Below, piece after piece: positions 33,970 through 43,375 of a DNA stretch of 45,648 nucleotides. Position 1 is the stretch's first letter. Each line of letters opens with the position of its first letter. The stretch lies in contig CALDSD010000095.1 of the NCBI GenBank assembly GCA_937911325.1, positions 1 through 45,648 on the forward strand, read 5' to 3'. The stretch is from an uncultured Neomegalonema sp. Its GTDB lineage: Bacteria; Pseudomonadota; Alphaproteobacteria; Rhodobacterales; Rhodobacteraceae. Position numbers and translations under genes: made by a program. The notes under the pieces are model-generated. The model was not told where the DNA came from. It made no database searches and saw nothing but the letters and a program-made list of their open reading frames with translations.

Positions 33970-35918
33970 ACCATCTGATTGTCGCCCTTGCGGGAGCGCT
34001 GCTGATCACAGGCGCCGCTCGAGCTGAGCCGACATACGTCGAAACGCCGATGTTCGAGGCCTCTGTCGCCGAGGGCAAGACGCTGCCGGTGCGACTGCGT
34101 GTGCCCAAAGAGCCGTTATTGGTCGATCTTGCGGCCAAGGGGCGCGAGGCCGGAAAGCATGGCGGCGTGCTGCGGACCCTGATCGCGAAAAAGAAGAGCG
34201 TTCGGTACATGAACGTCTGGGGCTATGCGCGTCTGGTCGGCTATGACGAGGCGTATCAGCTGAAGCCGGACATCCTGCGCGCGGTCGATGTCGAAGAGGG
34301 ACGCAAGTTCACCTTTCATCTGCGCGAAGGACATAAATGGTCGAACGGCTATCCCTTCACCACCGAGGACTTCCGCTATTGGTGGGAAGAGGTCGCGCGC
34401 AATGAAGAGCTGTCGCCGGCCGGTCCGCCGAACTTCATGCTGGTCGATGGGCAAACGCCGACCGTCTCCGTCATTGACCAGACGACGATCGTCTATGAAT
34501 GGCCGGCCCCGAACCCGCTGTTTCTCGCGGAGCTCGCAAAAGCGCGCCCGCCCTTCATCTATCGCCCTGCGCACTACATGCGGCAATTTCACAAGGAGTT
34601 CGGCCAAGAGTACTCGCTTGCGAACATGATTTCCGAAACCGGCGTGCGGAACTGGGCTCAGCTCCATAACCGCATGGACAACATGTACAAGAACGACAAT
34701 CCGGATCTGCCGACGCTGCAGCCGTGGATGAACACCACGAAAGGCAAGGCCCAGCGGTATCACATGGTCCGGAACCCGTTCTTCCACCGCGTGGACGAGA
34801 ACGGTCGCCAGCTTCCGTACATCGACAAGGTCGAGATGACGATCTCAGCGACCGACCTCTTCGCAGCGAAGGCGAACGCCGGCGAGGTCGATCTGCAGGG
34901 GCGCGGCTTGAGCTTTGGCGACGTTGCGATCCTCAAGGAAGGCGAGGCGGCGGGCGATTATCGCACCCTCCTCTGGCGAACCGGCGCCGGCTCGGACATC
35001 GCGCTTTATCCAAACCTGACGACGACAGATCCGGTTTGGCGCGAGACGCTGCGCGACGTTCGGTTCCGCCGGGCGCTTTCCCTGTCGATCGACCGCGAGT
35101 TGATCAATCAGACGCTTTACTTCGGACTTGCCGTTCCAAGCTCGAACTCGGCGATCCAGGAGAGCCCTCTTTACGACGTCAGCTTCAGTGAGGCGTGGGC
35201 TCAATACGATCCTGACGCGGCGAGCGCGTTGCTCGACGAAATGGGTCTGACCGAGCGCGGCTCCGACGGCGTTCGCAAACTGCCCGACGGTCGCCCGCTT
35301 GAGATCGTTGTGGAAACGGCTGGCGAGCGGATCAGCGAGGTCGATGCGCTGCAGTTGATCACGCAGAACTGGGCCGAGATCGGCGTGAAGCTTCTGACCA
35401 AGCCTTCGGATCGCGACATTCTTCGGAACCGCGCCTATAGCGGACAGAGCGTCATGACGGTCTGGTACGGATGGGACAACGGCGTTCCGACCCCGAGCGC
35501 GTTCCCTGGGGAACTCGCGCCGACGCGACAGGATACGCTCTCCTGGCCAGCTTGGGGCCAGTACTACCAGACCAAAGGCGAGTCCGGCGAAGCGCCCGAT
35601 TACGAGCCGGCCGCGAAGCTGATGGCGCTCTACGACGACTGGCTCCACGCGACCGACGACCAGAAGCGCACGCAGATCTGGACGAAGATGATGCAGATCC
35701 ACGCCGACGAGGTTTTTGCGATCGGCACCGTGAATTCAGTTCCGCAGCCGGTCGTGGCCAGCAACAAGCTCGGCAACGTGCCAGAGGCGGCGCTTTATGT
35801 GTGGGACCCGGGCGCTCAATTCGGTCTTCATCGGATCGACGAGTGGTTTTTCCGCCCTGACATTGACAAGGCGGAGCTGGAGACGGCTCCAGGAGATAAG
35901 GGCGAAGATCCGACGTGA
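33966..35918 (+). CDS. Peptide-type ABC transporter substrate-binding protein (family 5)
   Basis: Periplasmic binding protein of 650 residues, SBP_bac_5 family. The signal peptide is residues 1-20 (ending ARA before EPTYVETP). Family marks include the FTFHLREGHKWSNGYPFTTEDFRYWWEE region and FRRALSLSIDRELINQ. It is longer than DppA (about 535), resembling YejA-like and alphaproteobacterial long peptide binders. The ATG at 33966 overlaps the ATPase stop; an upstream in-frame start at 33882 would put 28 residues before the signal peptide and is rejected. Ligand unknown, probably peptides or peptide-like compounds. Confidence 0.9.
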   Translation: MNHLIVALAGALLITGAARAEPTYVETPMFEASVAEGKTLPVRLRVPKEPLLVDLAAKGREAGKHGGVLRTLIAKKKSVRYMNVWGYARLVGYDEAYQLKPDILRAVDVEEGRKFTFHLREGHKWSNGYPFTTEDFRYWWEEVARNEELSPAGPPNFMLVDGQTPTVSVIDQTTIVYEWPAPNPLFLAELAKARPPFIYRPAHYMRQFHKEFGQEYSLANMISETGVRNWAQLHNRMDNMYKNDNPDLPTLQPWMNTTKGKAQRYHMVRNPFFHRVDENGRQLPYIDKVEMTISATDLFAAKANAGEVDLQGRGLSFGDVAILKEGEAAGDYRTLLWRTGAGSDIALYPNLTTTDPVWRETLRDVRFRRALSLSIDRELINQTLYFGLAVPSSNSAIQESPLYDVSFSEAWAQYDPDAASALLDEMGLTERGSDGVRKLPDGRPLEIVVETAGERISEVDALQLITQNWAEIGVKLLTKPSDRDILRNRAYSGQSVMTVWYGWDNGVPTPSAFPGELAPTRQDTLSWPAWGQYYQTKGESGEAPDYEPAAKLMALYDDWLHATDDQKRTQIWTKMMQIHADEVFAIGTVNSVPQPVVASNKLGNVPEAALYVWDPGAQFGLHRIDEWFFRPDIDKAELETAPGDKGEDPT

Positions 35919-36937
35919 TCCGCTATTTCGGCAGAAAACTTCTGACCATGGCGGGCACGTTGGCGATCGTGTCCGCGCTGGTCTTTTTTATCATCAATCT
36001 GCCGCCCGGAGATTTCATCTCCAACCAGATCGCCACTCTGCAAGCCTCTGGCGAAGAAGGCAGCATCGCCAAGGCGCAGTTCCTGCGCGAGCAATACGCG
36101 CTCGATAAGCCGCTCTGGCAGCAATACTTCATCTGGGTCGGCGTGATGCCCGGCGCCAACGGATTTTCGGGCTTGTTGCAGGGCGATTTTGGATGGTCTT
36201 TCGAGTTTGACCGTCCGGTAACCGAAGTGCTGGGCGAGTCGATCTGGCTGACCATCATCGTCAATTTCGCCGCCATTCTATTTATCTACGCCGTCGCCCT
36301 ACCCCTCGGCGTCATCGCAGCCGTCTATGCCGGGCGATGGCTCGACTATGTGATCGCCTTCGTCGGTTACATTGGACTGGCGACGCCGAACTTCCTGCTG
36401 GCGCTGCTGCTGCTCTATTATGGGCGCATCTATCTCGGCCTGCCGATCGGCGGACTGATGGATCCGGTCTATGAGAACCAGCCCTGGACCTGGGACAAGG
36501 TGCAGTCGGTGCTGGCGCACCTGATCATTCCAACGATCGTCATCGGCACCTCAGGCACCGCGTCGATGATCCGGCGCCTCCGCGCGAACATGCTCGACGA
36601 GATGCACAAGCCCTACGTGACGACGGCGAAAGCAAAGGGACTTGGGCCGACGCAGCGCCTGGTCCGCTATCCGCTACGGGCGGCGCTGAACCCCTTCGTC
36701 GCCGATATCGGCAACCTGTTGCCGTCGTTGATCTCTGGTTCGGTTCTGGTGTCAGCCGTGCTGAGCCTGCCGACGCTCGGCCCGGTCCTCCTGGACGCGC
36801 TGCGCAGCCAGGACACCTACCTTGCAGGCTTCATCCTGCTGTTCGCCTCCGCGTTGACGCTGGTCGGCATGTTGATCTCCGACCTGTTGCTGGCGCTTCT
36901 CGACCCTCGCATTCGTTTCGGAGATCGCGCCCGATGA
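35915..36937 (+). CDS. Peptide-type ABC transporter permease (DppB/YejB-like)
   Basis: Inner-membrane permease of 340 residues with six expected segments. It begins with the family's MIRYFGRKLLTM-type N-terminal helix and has the PPGDFI motif near residue 30. The docking loop includes YVTTAKAKGLGPTQRLVRYPLR. The start is GTG, overlapping the upstream stop (GTGA), and the stop overlaps the next permease gene (ATGA), so expression is coupled throughout the operon. It pairs with the DppC/YejE-like protein downstream. Confidence 0.92.
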   Translation: MIRYFGRKLLTMAGTLAIVSALVFFIINLPPGDFISNQIATLQASGEEGSIAKAQFLREQYALDKPLWQQYFIWVGVMPGANGFSGLLQGDFGWSFEFDRPVTEVLGESIWLTIIVNFAAILFIYAVALPLGVIAAVYAGRWLDYVIAFVGYIGLATPNFLLALLLLYYGRIYLGLPIGGLMDPVYENQPWTWDKVQSVLAHLIIPTIVIGTSGTASMIRRLRANMLDEMHKPYVTTAKAKGLGPTQRLVRYPLRAALNPFVADIGNLLPSLISGSVLVSAVLSLPTLGPVLLDALRSQDTYLAGFILLFASALTLVGMLISDLLLALLDPRIRFGDRAR

Positions 36938-38151
36938 GCGTCGAGACGCAAAAACCCCAGGATCAGGGCCCATCCTCGACCGAGGCTGGCCAGCGGTATG
37001 TCAACCCGACGCCTTATGACCCGGCCTCGCAAGTCGACGGCGGCGACCGCCCCGATCTCGACGCGCCGACGGGCAAGCTCATCCGAAAACGGTTTCTGCG
37101 ACACCGGCTCGCGGTCGTGTCGCTTCTGTTTCTCGGCTTCCTCTACGCGATGCTTCCGTTCATCGAAGTGATCGCGCCCTATACCTCGAATGAGCGCCAA
37201 TCAAAGTACCTCTACGCGCCGCCCCAGACGGTCCATCTTTTTCATGAAGGCGACTTTATCGGCCCGTTCGTCTATCCGCTGAAACCCAACCACGATCTGC
37301 AGACCTTCCAGCGGCGTTACGTTGAAGACACCAGCAGCCCGCAACGCTTGCGGTTCTTCTGCTCTGGCTCGGACTACAAGTTCTGGGGCATGTTCGAGGC
37401 CGACTTCCATCTGGTCTGCCCTCCCCGCCTCGAGAACGGGCGCGACGGCGTGTTCTTTCTGCTCGGCACCGACCGCCTTGGCCGCGACATGTTCTCGCGA
37501 CTGCTTTATGGCGCACGCATCTCCTTGACGGTGGGGCTGATCGGGATCGCGATCTCATTCCTGATCGGGATCACCCTCGGTGGTCTGGCAGGCTATTTCG
37601 GCGGCTGGGTCGACAGCGTCGTGCAACGGATGATCGAGGTCATTCGCTCTCTGCCTGAACTGCCCATGTGGCTGGCCCTGTCCGCCGCCGTCCCGCCGAA
37701 CTGGAGTCCGATCGGCGTCTTCTTCATGAACTCCATCATCTTGGGACTATTGGACTGGCCAGGGCTCGCGCGGGCTGTGCGGTCAAAGCTGCTGGCACTG
37801 AGAGAAGAGGATTATGTGCGCGCCGCCGAGTTGATCGGGGCGTCGCCGGCGCGCGTGATCCGAACGCACCTCATTCCGAACTTCATGAGCCACATCGTCG
37901 TCTCCGCCTCGTTGGCGATCCCGACCATGATCCTTGGCGAGACGGCTCTGTCCTTCCTGGGCCTCGGTCTGCGTCCGCCCGTGACCAGTTGGGGCGTGAT
38001 GCTCGAAGAAGCCCGAAACCTGACGGTCGTCGAGTTCTACCCCTGGCTGATCCTGCCGATGCTGCCTGTGATCCTGGTGGTGCTGGCGTTCAACTTCCTG
38101 GGCGATGGGCTAAGGGACGCGATGGACCCTTACAGTCAGGGACGCGACTAG
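36934..38151 (+). CDS. Peptide-type ABC transporter permease (DppC/YejE-like), long form
   Basis: Inner-membrane permease of 405 residues. A hydrophilic N-terminal tail of about 60 residues precedes the first membrane segment (about 65-85). A periplasmic insertion of about 95 residues follows, containing two Cys in RFFCSGSDYKF and HLVCPP that could form a disulphide. The FLLGTDRLGRDMFSRLLYGARISL motif and docking loop RAAELIGASPARVIRTHLIPN are typical of DppC/OppC. The insertion makes it about 100 residues longer than standard DppC. It is the last gene of the operon; a gene on the other strand converges 50 bases later. Confidence 0.92.
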   Translation: MSVETQKPQDQGPSSTEAGQRYVNPTPYDPASQVDGGDRPDLDAPTGKLIRKRFLRHRLAVVSLLFLGFLYAMLPFIEVIAPYTSNERQSKYLYAPPQTVHLFHEGDFIGPFVYPLKPNHDLQTFQRRYVEDTSSPQRLRFFCSGSDYKFWGMFEADFHLVCPPRLENGRDGVFFLLGTDRLGRDMFSRLLYGARISLTVGLIGIAISFLIGITLGGLAGYFGGWVDSVVQRMIEVIRSLPELPMWLALSAAVPPNWSPIGVFFMNSIILGLLDWPGLARAVRSKLLALREEDYVRAAELIGASPARVIRTHLIPNFMSHIVVSASLAIPTMILGETALSFLGLGLRPPVTSWGVMLEEARNLTVVEFYPWLILPMLPVILVVLAFNFLGDGLRDAMDPYSQGRD

Positions 38152-38201
38152 AGATCTTTTTGTTCGTTGGGCACCCATCTCGCGGGGCCTCAAGGCGCGC
38201 C

Positions 38202-38819
38202 TCACCCGCTGGCGCCTATTTGCCTAAAGACTTCCATAAGCTGGCTCTGCCAAGGCATGGCGATAAGCGCCACCGCAGTCCCGACCGATCCGAACGCAGT
38301 ACACCCAACGGCCCAGCGGAGTCTTTTGTAACGATCATTGGCGTGCGCCGACTTTCCTTGGATCGAAGTCAACGCATGATGCATCACGTCGCTGAACTGC
38401 ATCTGCTGAAAGTCACGCGCGAACTGATCAGGTTCACTTTTCCTGTACTTCTCGTGCAGGTAGCTGATGAGAAAGATCTCGGTTCTAGGGTTGTTGTGTA
38501 CGGCGGATGGCATCGCCGCCAATAGACAGATGAGGAGGCTCAGAAGAAGCAGGGCGAGTGAGCCAAAATACAAGAACGCGATTGGCGCCGCTGCGGCGCC
38601 AAAGCCTTCAATGAAAACGGCGCCGTCGCCTTGCGTATTCGTGAAACTCACAAGACGACCTGCAAGAGACACGAAAAGCGCATTCACGACCAACAGAATG
38701 GACACCTTCCTGTCGACGTACTGAACCTGGCTCTCAACAATCGGCATCCATGTCTTGATTATGTCGAGGTGGCCTTTCGATTTCTCGGTTTCCCAGAAGT
38801 CTTCCAGTTTCTCACTCAT
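38202..38819 (-). CDS. Pycsar-effector-like membrane protein (DUF5706-like)
   Basis: A 205-residue membrane protein resembling Pycsar effectors of the TM type, which damage the inner membrane when triggered by a cyclic pyrimidine nucleotide. Helix 1-35 leads to YVDRKVSILLVVNALFVSL (D36, K38; first membrane segment to about 58), a second segment at about 76-102, the NPRTEIF motif, a cytoplasmic helical part and a third segment (about 175-195) after YKRLRW. No cyclase gene is adjacent. GC looks lower than in its neighbours. The ATG at 38819 was chosen because a GGGGGGCGA stretch precedes it; a start at 38855 adds 12 residues. Confidence 0.72.
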   Translation of the reverse strand: MSEKLEDFWETEKSKGHLDIIKTWMPIVESQVQYVDRKVSILLVVNALFVSLAGRLVSFTNTQGDGAVFIEGFGAAAAPIAFLYFGSLALLLLSLLICLLAAMPSAVHNNPRTEIFLISYLHEKYRKSEPDQFARDFQQMQFSDVMHHALTSIQGKSAHANDRYKRLRWAVGCTAFGSVGTAVALIAMPWQSQLMEVFRQIGASG

Positions 38820-38981
38820 GCACAATCGCCCCCCACACGAGACAAATCCCAACACCTACATATCAACCGCGTATCGCCGGAAAGATCTGATTGTCAACGA
38901 TAGCTGACGCAACGTCGCGCGTGGCGAGGGCTTGACCCGGCCGCGCAACACGGCGCTCATGGCGAAAACAGGAGGATCGCC

Positions 38982-39734
38982 ATGCTTGACGAGATCACGC
39001 CGCACATCCGAACGGAGCTCGCGGAGGGCGTGTTGAGCGTCGTCATCGATCGCCCCGAGAAGAAGAACGCGTTGACGCAGGACATGTACCGCGCGCTGGG
39101 CGCAGCGCTGGAGCATGCCGACGAGAACGACGACGTCGGCGCTGTGCTCCTGACCGGGGTGGAAGGCGTATTCACCGCGGGCAACGACCTCATGGATTTC
39201 ATGGCCGCGGGTCCGACGCATGGTCCCGAAGCCGCGCGTAAGCTGCTTCAGACCGCCGCGCATCTCGACACGCCGATGGTCGCGTATGTCGAGGGGCCCG
39301 CGATTGGCATCGGCGTAACAATCCTGCTGCATTGCGACTACGCCTTTGCGCATCCCAGCGCTCGGTTGAAGACGCCCTTCATCGATCTCGCCGCCTGTCC
39401 TGAAGGCGCGTCGAGCCTTTTGATGCCGCCGATGATCGGCAAACGCGCGGCGAACGATTTCCTGATGATGGGGCGGGAGTTTACGGCGGAGGACGCCGCA
39501 GCCTGTGGTTTGATCTCAGAGGTTTCCGAGGCCGCGCTTGGCGCCGCAAAAGAGACTGCGGCCGCTCTGGCCGCGAAACCGCGCGAAGCGATGCGCGCGA
39601 CGAAAAGGCTTCTGCGTGAAAGCCGCGGCGCGCCGATCGGTCAGGTGATCGACCGGGAGATCGAAGTCTTCGGCGAACGCCTCCGCTCGCGCGAAGCACA
39701 ACAGGTGATTGCGGCCTTCTTCAACCGCAAGTAA
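38982..39734 (+). CDS. Enoyl-CoA hydratase/isomerase family protein
   Basis: Cytoplasmic crotonase-fold enzyme of 250 residues acting on an acyl-CoA. Oxyanion-hole segments are FTAGNDLMDF and GPAIGIGVTILLHCDY, and the later acidic motif ACPEGASSLLMP carries one clear catalytic Glu. A single well-placed Glu in PEGxSS is typical of isomerases (delta3-delta2) and some hydratases with relaxed function, so isomerase is somewhat more likely than hydratase. GGAGGA lies 7 bases before the ATG. It is alone on its strand up to the PhnD-like gene 47 bases later. Confidence 0.88.
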   Translation: MLDEITPHIRTELAEGVLSVVIDRPEKKNALTQDMYRALGAALEHADENDDVGAVLLTGVEGVFTAGNDLMDFMAAGPTHGPEAARKLLQTAAHLDTPMVAYVEGPAIGIGVTILLHCDYAFAHPSARLKTPFIDLAACPEGASSLLMPPMIGKRAANDFLMMGREFTAEDAAACGLISEVSEAALGAAKETAAALAAKPREAMRATKRLLRESRGAPIGQVIDREIEVFGERLRSREAQQVIAAFFNRK

Positions 39735-39781
39735 GTCTCCGAGGCGGTCAATCCGACCGTCGCCGCAGGAGATCTTGGTCG

Positions 39782-40801
39782 ATGACGTCATCGCGCGCAT
39801 GCCGCTTTGGGGGGATATCGGCCGGGCGTGTCCAGAGGTACTGGCTGCATGCCGCCGCTGCGTTCGGGCTCCTCGCGGCGCTTGGCTTCGCCGGCGGCGC
39901 AGCAGCGCAAACGCCTACGGCAGTTCCGGAAGCGGAGATTGAAGCGCCCACAGTTGCGACGCCGCCTGTGTTTCGGATCGGCGTACCCGGCGGCGTCGAG
40001 ATCGATGCTCGCATCCGCGCGCTTGATTGCCTCGCGAAACACTTCGAAGCGGTGCTCGAGCGCCCCGTTGAGGTGGTCGCCAGCGCAGATTACACCGACC
40101 TCTTGCGCCAGCTTCTGAACGGGCGCCTGGACTATGCCGAATTGGGCGCGGCGGCTTACGCCCGGCTGTGGCTCGCTTCGCCGACCGCTGCGGAACCGAT
40201 CCTGACGACCGAGCAGCTGGACGGGTCGAGCGGCTATCACGCGGTGATGATCGCGCGTCGCGGCTCGGGGATCAGAGCGCTGGAGGATATGGAAGGACGC
40301 GCCCTGGGCGTCACGACGAAATCCTCGCTGTCCGGGTATCTCGCGCCGATGGCGCGCTTTGCGGCGCTTGGCCTGAATCCAAGCAGTTACTTCGCGGCGA
40401 CGACGTTCACAGGCGGGCACCGACAGAACCTGACCGCTCTGATTGAAGGGCGCATTGACGCTGCGATCACGTGGTCATCCGGCGTTGGCGACGTCAATCA
40501 GGGGTATTCTCGGAGCGCGCTCAGATCCCTTGCGGAGCAGATCGACGTCGAGCTGTCCGAGTTTGTGGAGATCTGGCGCTCACCGCGCCTTCCCAACGGC
40601 CCAATCGTCGTGCGGGGTGACTTATCACCCTTGCTGAAGGCCGGCGTCGTGGGAGCGCTGGTTCAACTGAACGTCACGAACCCGGCATGCTTGCGCAATG
40701 TGCTCGGAGACGAGTTCAAACGCTTTGAACCGATCAGCCACAACGCCTATCGCCCGATCATCGACGCTCTGAAGTTTCAAGAACAACTGTCGTCTGATTA
40801 G
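39782..40801 (+). CDS. PhnD-like phosphate/phosphonate-type substrate-binding protein
   Basis: Exported binding protein of 339 residues; the signal peptide spans about 1-42 (basic start, hydrophobic core near 23-40, ending AAAQ). The body matches PhnD-type proteins: FRIGVPGG, CLAKHFEAVLERPVEVVASADYTDLLRQL, YAELGAAAYARLW, and the GYHAVMIARRGSGIRALEDMEGRALGVTTKSS block. AGGAGA lies about 10 bases upstream of the ATG. No permease or ATPase is near, so it may sense ligand for a signalling protein or serve a distant transporter. Its stop overlaps the convergent DUF4864 gene by four bases. Confidence 0.82.
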   Translation: MTSSRACRFGGISAGRVQRYWLHAAAAFGLLAALGFAGGAAAQTPTAVPEAEIEAPTVATPPVFRIGVPGGVEIDARIRALDCLAKHFEAVLERPVEVVASADYTDLLRQLLNGRLDYAELGAAAYARLWLASPTAAEPILTTEQLDGSSGYHAVMIARRGSGIRALEDMEGRALGVTTKSSLSGYLAPMARFAALGLNPSSYFAATTFTGGHRQNLTALIEGRIDAAITWSSGVGDVNQGYSRSALRSLAEQIDVELSEFVEIWRSPRLPNGPIVVRGDLSPLLKAGVVGALVQLNVTNPACLRNVLGDEFKRFEPISHNAYRPIIDALKFQEQLSSD

Positions 40802-41250
40802 GCGCCCGCCTGCTCTTCGATCTGCACGCCGTCGATTTTCCAGGAGCCGTCTTGCAACTGCAGCATGGCGTATTGCGCGATCCAGATCCGGCCGTCCCCG
40901 TCTGTGAGCAGGACACGCTGAATGATCCGCGGCGCTTCGCCCAGAACTTCAACGAATTCGGTACGAGATGGCCGCCAGACCATAGGATAGCCGTTGCGCA
41001 CCATCTGACCGAAGCGCTCCGGCGTTCCGAAGATGCGTTTGATGTTCGGGCTTGCGAAGGTGAACGCCTCGCTCCAATCGTCGCGCGAGAAAGCTTCAAG
41101 TTGGCTGGCGATCACTTGTTGCGCAGCCGCCGAGCTTTCGTCGGACTGGGCGTGGGCTGACGCAGATGCGCTCAATACGATTGCCAAAGCCACTGCCGCG
41201 GCCCGCCACAGCGCGATCATCTGGCGGCACAGCGCCCCAACTCGTTTCAT
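40798..41250 (-). CDS. DUF4864 domain-containing secreted protein
   Basis: Exported protein of 150 residues: signal peptide about 1-35 (ending AHAQ), then a SnoaL-like cone-shaped domain with the DUF4864 motifs AAQQVIASQLEAFSRDDWSEAFTFASP, PERFGQMVRNGYPMVWRP and DGSWKIDGVQI. The family's function is not known; it is common in Rhodobacterales and Rhizobiales. Stop overlaps the PhnD-like gene by 4 bases (TTAG shared), so the two transcripts are convergent and overlap. Confidence 0.88.
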   Translation of the reverse strand: MKRVGALCRQMIALWRAAAVALAIVLSASASAHAQSDESSAAAQQVIASQLEAFSRDDWSEAFTFASPNIKRIFGTPERFGQMVRNGYPMVWRPSRTEFVEVLGEAPRIIQRVLLTDGDGRIWIAQYAMLQLQDGSWKIDGVQIEEQAGA

Positions 41251-41323
41251 GCGACCGTTCTCCTTTAAAACCGTCGCAGACGAGATGGGCCGCTGTGCCG
41301 CTGCGACCAGTGGTTTTCCGTGA

Positions 41324-41806
41324 TTAGTTGAACAGACCGCTGATCATGTCGATCACTCGACGTTCCAAGGACGGCCCCTCGCCGCACCATGTCGGCTGCG
41401 GTTCGTACCCGTAAAGCCAACGCGCGCCATGACCACCCGACACCATTCGATCGACGAAGTCATAACGCTTCGAGCCTTCGTGAACGATCACGTCGGCGAC
41501 AAGCCTCCGATACCGATCCTGGTCCGTGATGACCAAGGTGACTTTCCGGTTCTTCAAAATGCGCCGAGCGGCGTCCCGGGCGGCCCGCGCCAGGTATCTC
41601 TCGTCGGCGCACTCATAATTTCGAAGCTCCGGGGTGTCGAAGTTCCGCACACGCACGCGCGCGCCGCCAGCGATCTCAAACGTGTCGCCGTCGATCACGC
41701 GCGTCACGGTGGCGATACGATCTCCGCCTTGGGTGGCGACGGCGTTCTCTACAGCGATGACAGCAATGACCGCAGCGATCGCGAGCGCCCAGTATCTGAT
41801 CGTCAT
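41324..41806 (-). CDS. Thermonuclease-like (SNase) family protein
   Basis: Small exported or membrane-anchored nuclease-like protein of 160 residues. Residues 1-25 form a hydrophobic leader; the OB-fold domain has VIDGDTFEI, RVRNFDTPE (Arg-x4-Asp and Glu, matching staphylococcal Arg35, Asp40 and Glu43) and DRYRRLVADV, where the second active-site Arg lies. The catalytic set is therefore present. The C-terminal half with Trp/Tyr and one Cys is shorter than usual. It would cut DNA or RNA in the periplasm or outside the cell in a Ca2+-dependent manner; this is by family. Confidence 0.85.
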   Translation of the reverse strand: MTIRYWALAIAAVIAVIAVENAVATQGGDRIATVTRVIDGDTFEIAGGARVRVRNFDTPELRNYECADERYLARAARDAARRILKNRKVTLVITDQDRYRRLVADVIVHEGSKRYDFVDRMVSGGHGARWLYGYEPQPTWCGEGPSLERRVIDMISGLFN

Positions 41807-41920
41807 ATCTCTGCCCGACAGTCGGCCTCATGTCCCGGCGTCTCTTACGGACGCCTGTGGATAACACGGCGAAACAGCACCTCAGATACAAGATGCAGTT
41901 GCGACGACAGCTGAATACAA

Positions 41921-43366
41921 CTATATGTGGATATAACTCGATTTTGGCCACTGATCCGCCCAGGGACGCGCCGCCTCTAGCTCGTAGGCGAGTTCGAGCA
42001 ATGTGCGCTCGGCGCCGCGCTGCGCGGCGAATTGCAACCCGATCGGCAAACCGTCCGCGCTCCAGGCCAGCGGGACAGACATCGCCGGCGTGCCGATCGC
42101 GTTGTGAACCGGCGTGTAGGAGACAAAGTCGACGCTCCGCTCAAGCAATGTCTCGAAGTCGACGGTTGGGGCTTGTTCTCCGATCGGCACCGGCGGCGAA
42201 CGCGTCACCGGACTGAGAATAACGTCATAGCTCGTGAAAAAGGCGTCGTAGGCCTCAGCGATCCTGTCGAAATAGGCGATCGAGCGCTCGACGAGATCCG
42301 GCTCGCGCGCGGCAAGCTCCTGGTACCATTCAGCGAGCCCAAGCGTCCACGGTTCGAATGAGTTCTCGACAGCGGCCCAGTTCCACTCCTTGAGCCGGAG
42401 TAGCCAAAGGTTGCGGCGCAGCATCGCCGGAACGGCGGACCAGCACACAAGGAAGCGCTTCACCGCCTCCTCCCCGTCGACCTGCGGGGCCGCTTCCTCG
42501 ACCGTGTGGCCGAGTTCCGAGCACAGTCTCGACGCCGCGGCCAAGGCGTCTGCAACCTCGGGCGCCGGTTCGTCGCCGTTGATCGAGCGCGGCGCGAGCG
42601 CGATGCGCAGTCGGCGCGGCGACGGTCCCGTCACCTTTCCCAGCCGCTCGAATGGCGCGTCTTTGTCTGTGCGTTCAAGAACGGCGAGCAGCCCGGCGGT
42701 ATCGCGAACGGATCGGCTAAGGCCCAAAGCCACGCTCAATCCGCCCGGCCCTTGAGCTCTCGGGTCGAGCGCGCGCCCGCGGCTCGGCTTCAGACCGAAG
42801 ACGCCGCAACATGACGCGGGGATGCGGATCGACCCGCCGCCATCTCCGCCGCTCGCGATCGGAACCATTCCCGAGGCGACCGCGGCCGCCGCGCCACCGC
42901 TCGAACCGCCGCTGCTGTGGTCGAGCCTCCAAGGGTTGTGAACCGGGCCATGCAGCACCGACTCGGTCGAGCCCAGGAGTCCGAACTCAGGCGTGTTCGT
43001 CTTGCCCAAATGAATGAACCCCGCCTCGATCTCTCGGGCTACAAGCGGTTCGCTTTTGCGGGCTTTCGACTTGGCGAAAAACCGTGAGCCGTAGGTCAGC
43101 GGGGCCCCTGCGAGCGCCGACAAATCCTTGATGAGATACGGCACCCCTGGAAACAGGGCGGCGGTCGGCGGCGCCTGCATCGCCCTCGCCTCGGCCCGCG
43201 CCTCCTCAAAGCGGGTCGAGATGACGGCGTTGATCTCTGGATTGAGCCGCTCGATCCGCACGATCGCCGCGTCGACCAGCTCAAGCGGGGTCGCTTCACC
43301 CCGCCGCACCAGCTCTCCCTGGGAAGTTGCGTCGAGACGGGCGAAGGGATCAGTCGGTTCGCTCAT
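41921..43366 (-). CDS. Amidase signature family protein
   Basis: Cytoplasmic amide hydrolase of 481 residues with the full Ser-cisSer-Lys triad: Lys80 in YLIKDLSAL, the cis-Ser in GGSSGG (155/156) and the nucleophile Ser179 in [12 protein letters not shown]. The C-terminal region ([38 protein letters not shown]) resembles 6-aminohexanoate-cyclic-dimer hydrolase-like and general aliphatic amidases rather than GatA, and no gatB or gatC is nearby. Substrate is unknown. It sits 9 bases after the lysK stop on the same strand, so it may be co-transcribed with it. Confidence 0.9.
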   Translation of the reverse strand: MSEPTDPFARLDATSQGELVRRGEATPLELVDAAIVRIERLNPEINAVISTRFEEARAEARAMQAPPTAALFPGVPYLIKDLSALAGAPLTYGSRFFAKSKARKSEPLVAREIEAGFIHLGKTNTPEFGLLGSTESVLHGPVHNPWRLDHSSGGSSGGAAAAVASGMVPIASGGDGGGSIRIPASCCGVFGLKPSRGRALDPRAQGPGGLSVALGLSRSVRDTAGLLAVLERTDKDAPFERLGKVTGPSPRRLRIALAPRSINGDEPAPEVADALAAASRLCSELGHTVEEAAPQVDGEEAVKRFLVCWSAVPAMLRRNLWLLRLKEWNWAAVENSFEPWTLGLAEWYQELAAREPDLVERSIAYFDRIAEAYDAFFTSYDVILSPVTRSPPVPIGEQAPTVDFETLLERSVDFVSYTPVHNAIGTPAMSVPLAWSADGLPIGLQFAAQRGAERTLLELAYELEAARPWADQWPKSSYIHI

Positions 43367-43375
43367 GGCGCCCGG

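Noticed and set aside
38152-38981. Full Pycsar defence system
   Set aside because: Only an effector-like protein is present. The flanking genes are an ABC permease and a crotonase-family enzyme, with no cyclase, so a complete system is not claimed.
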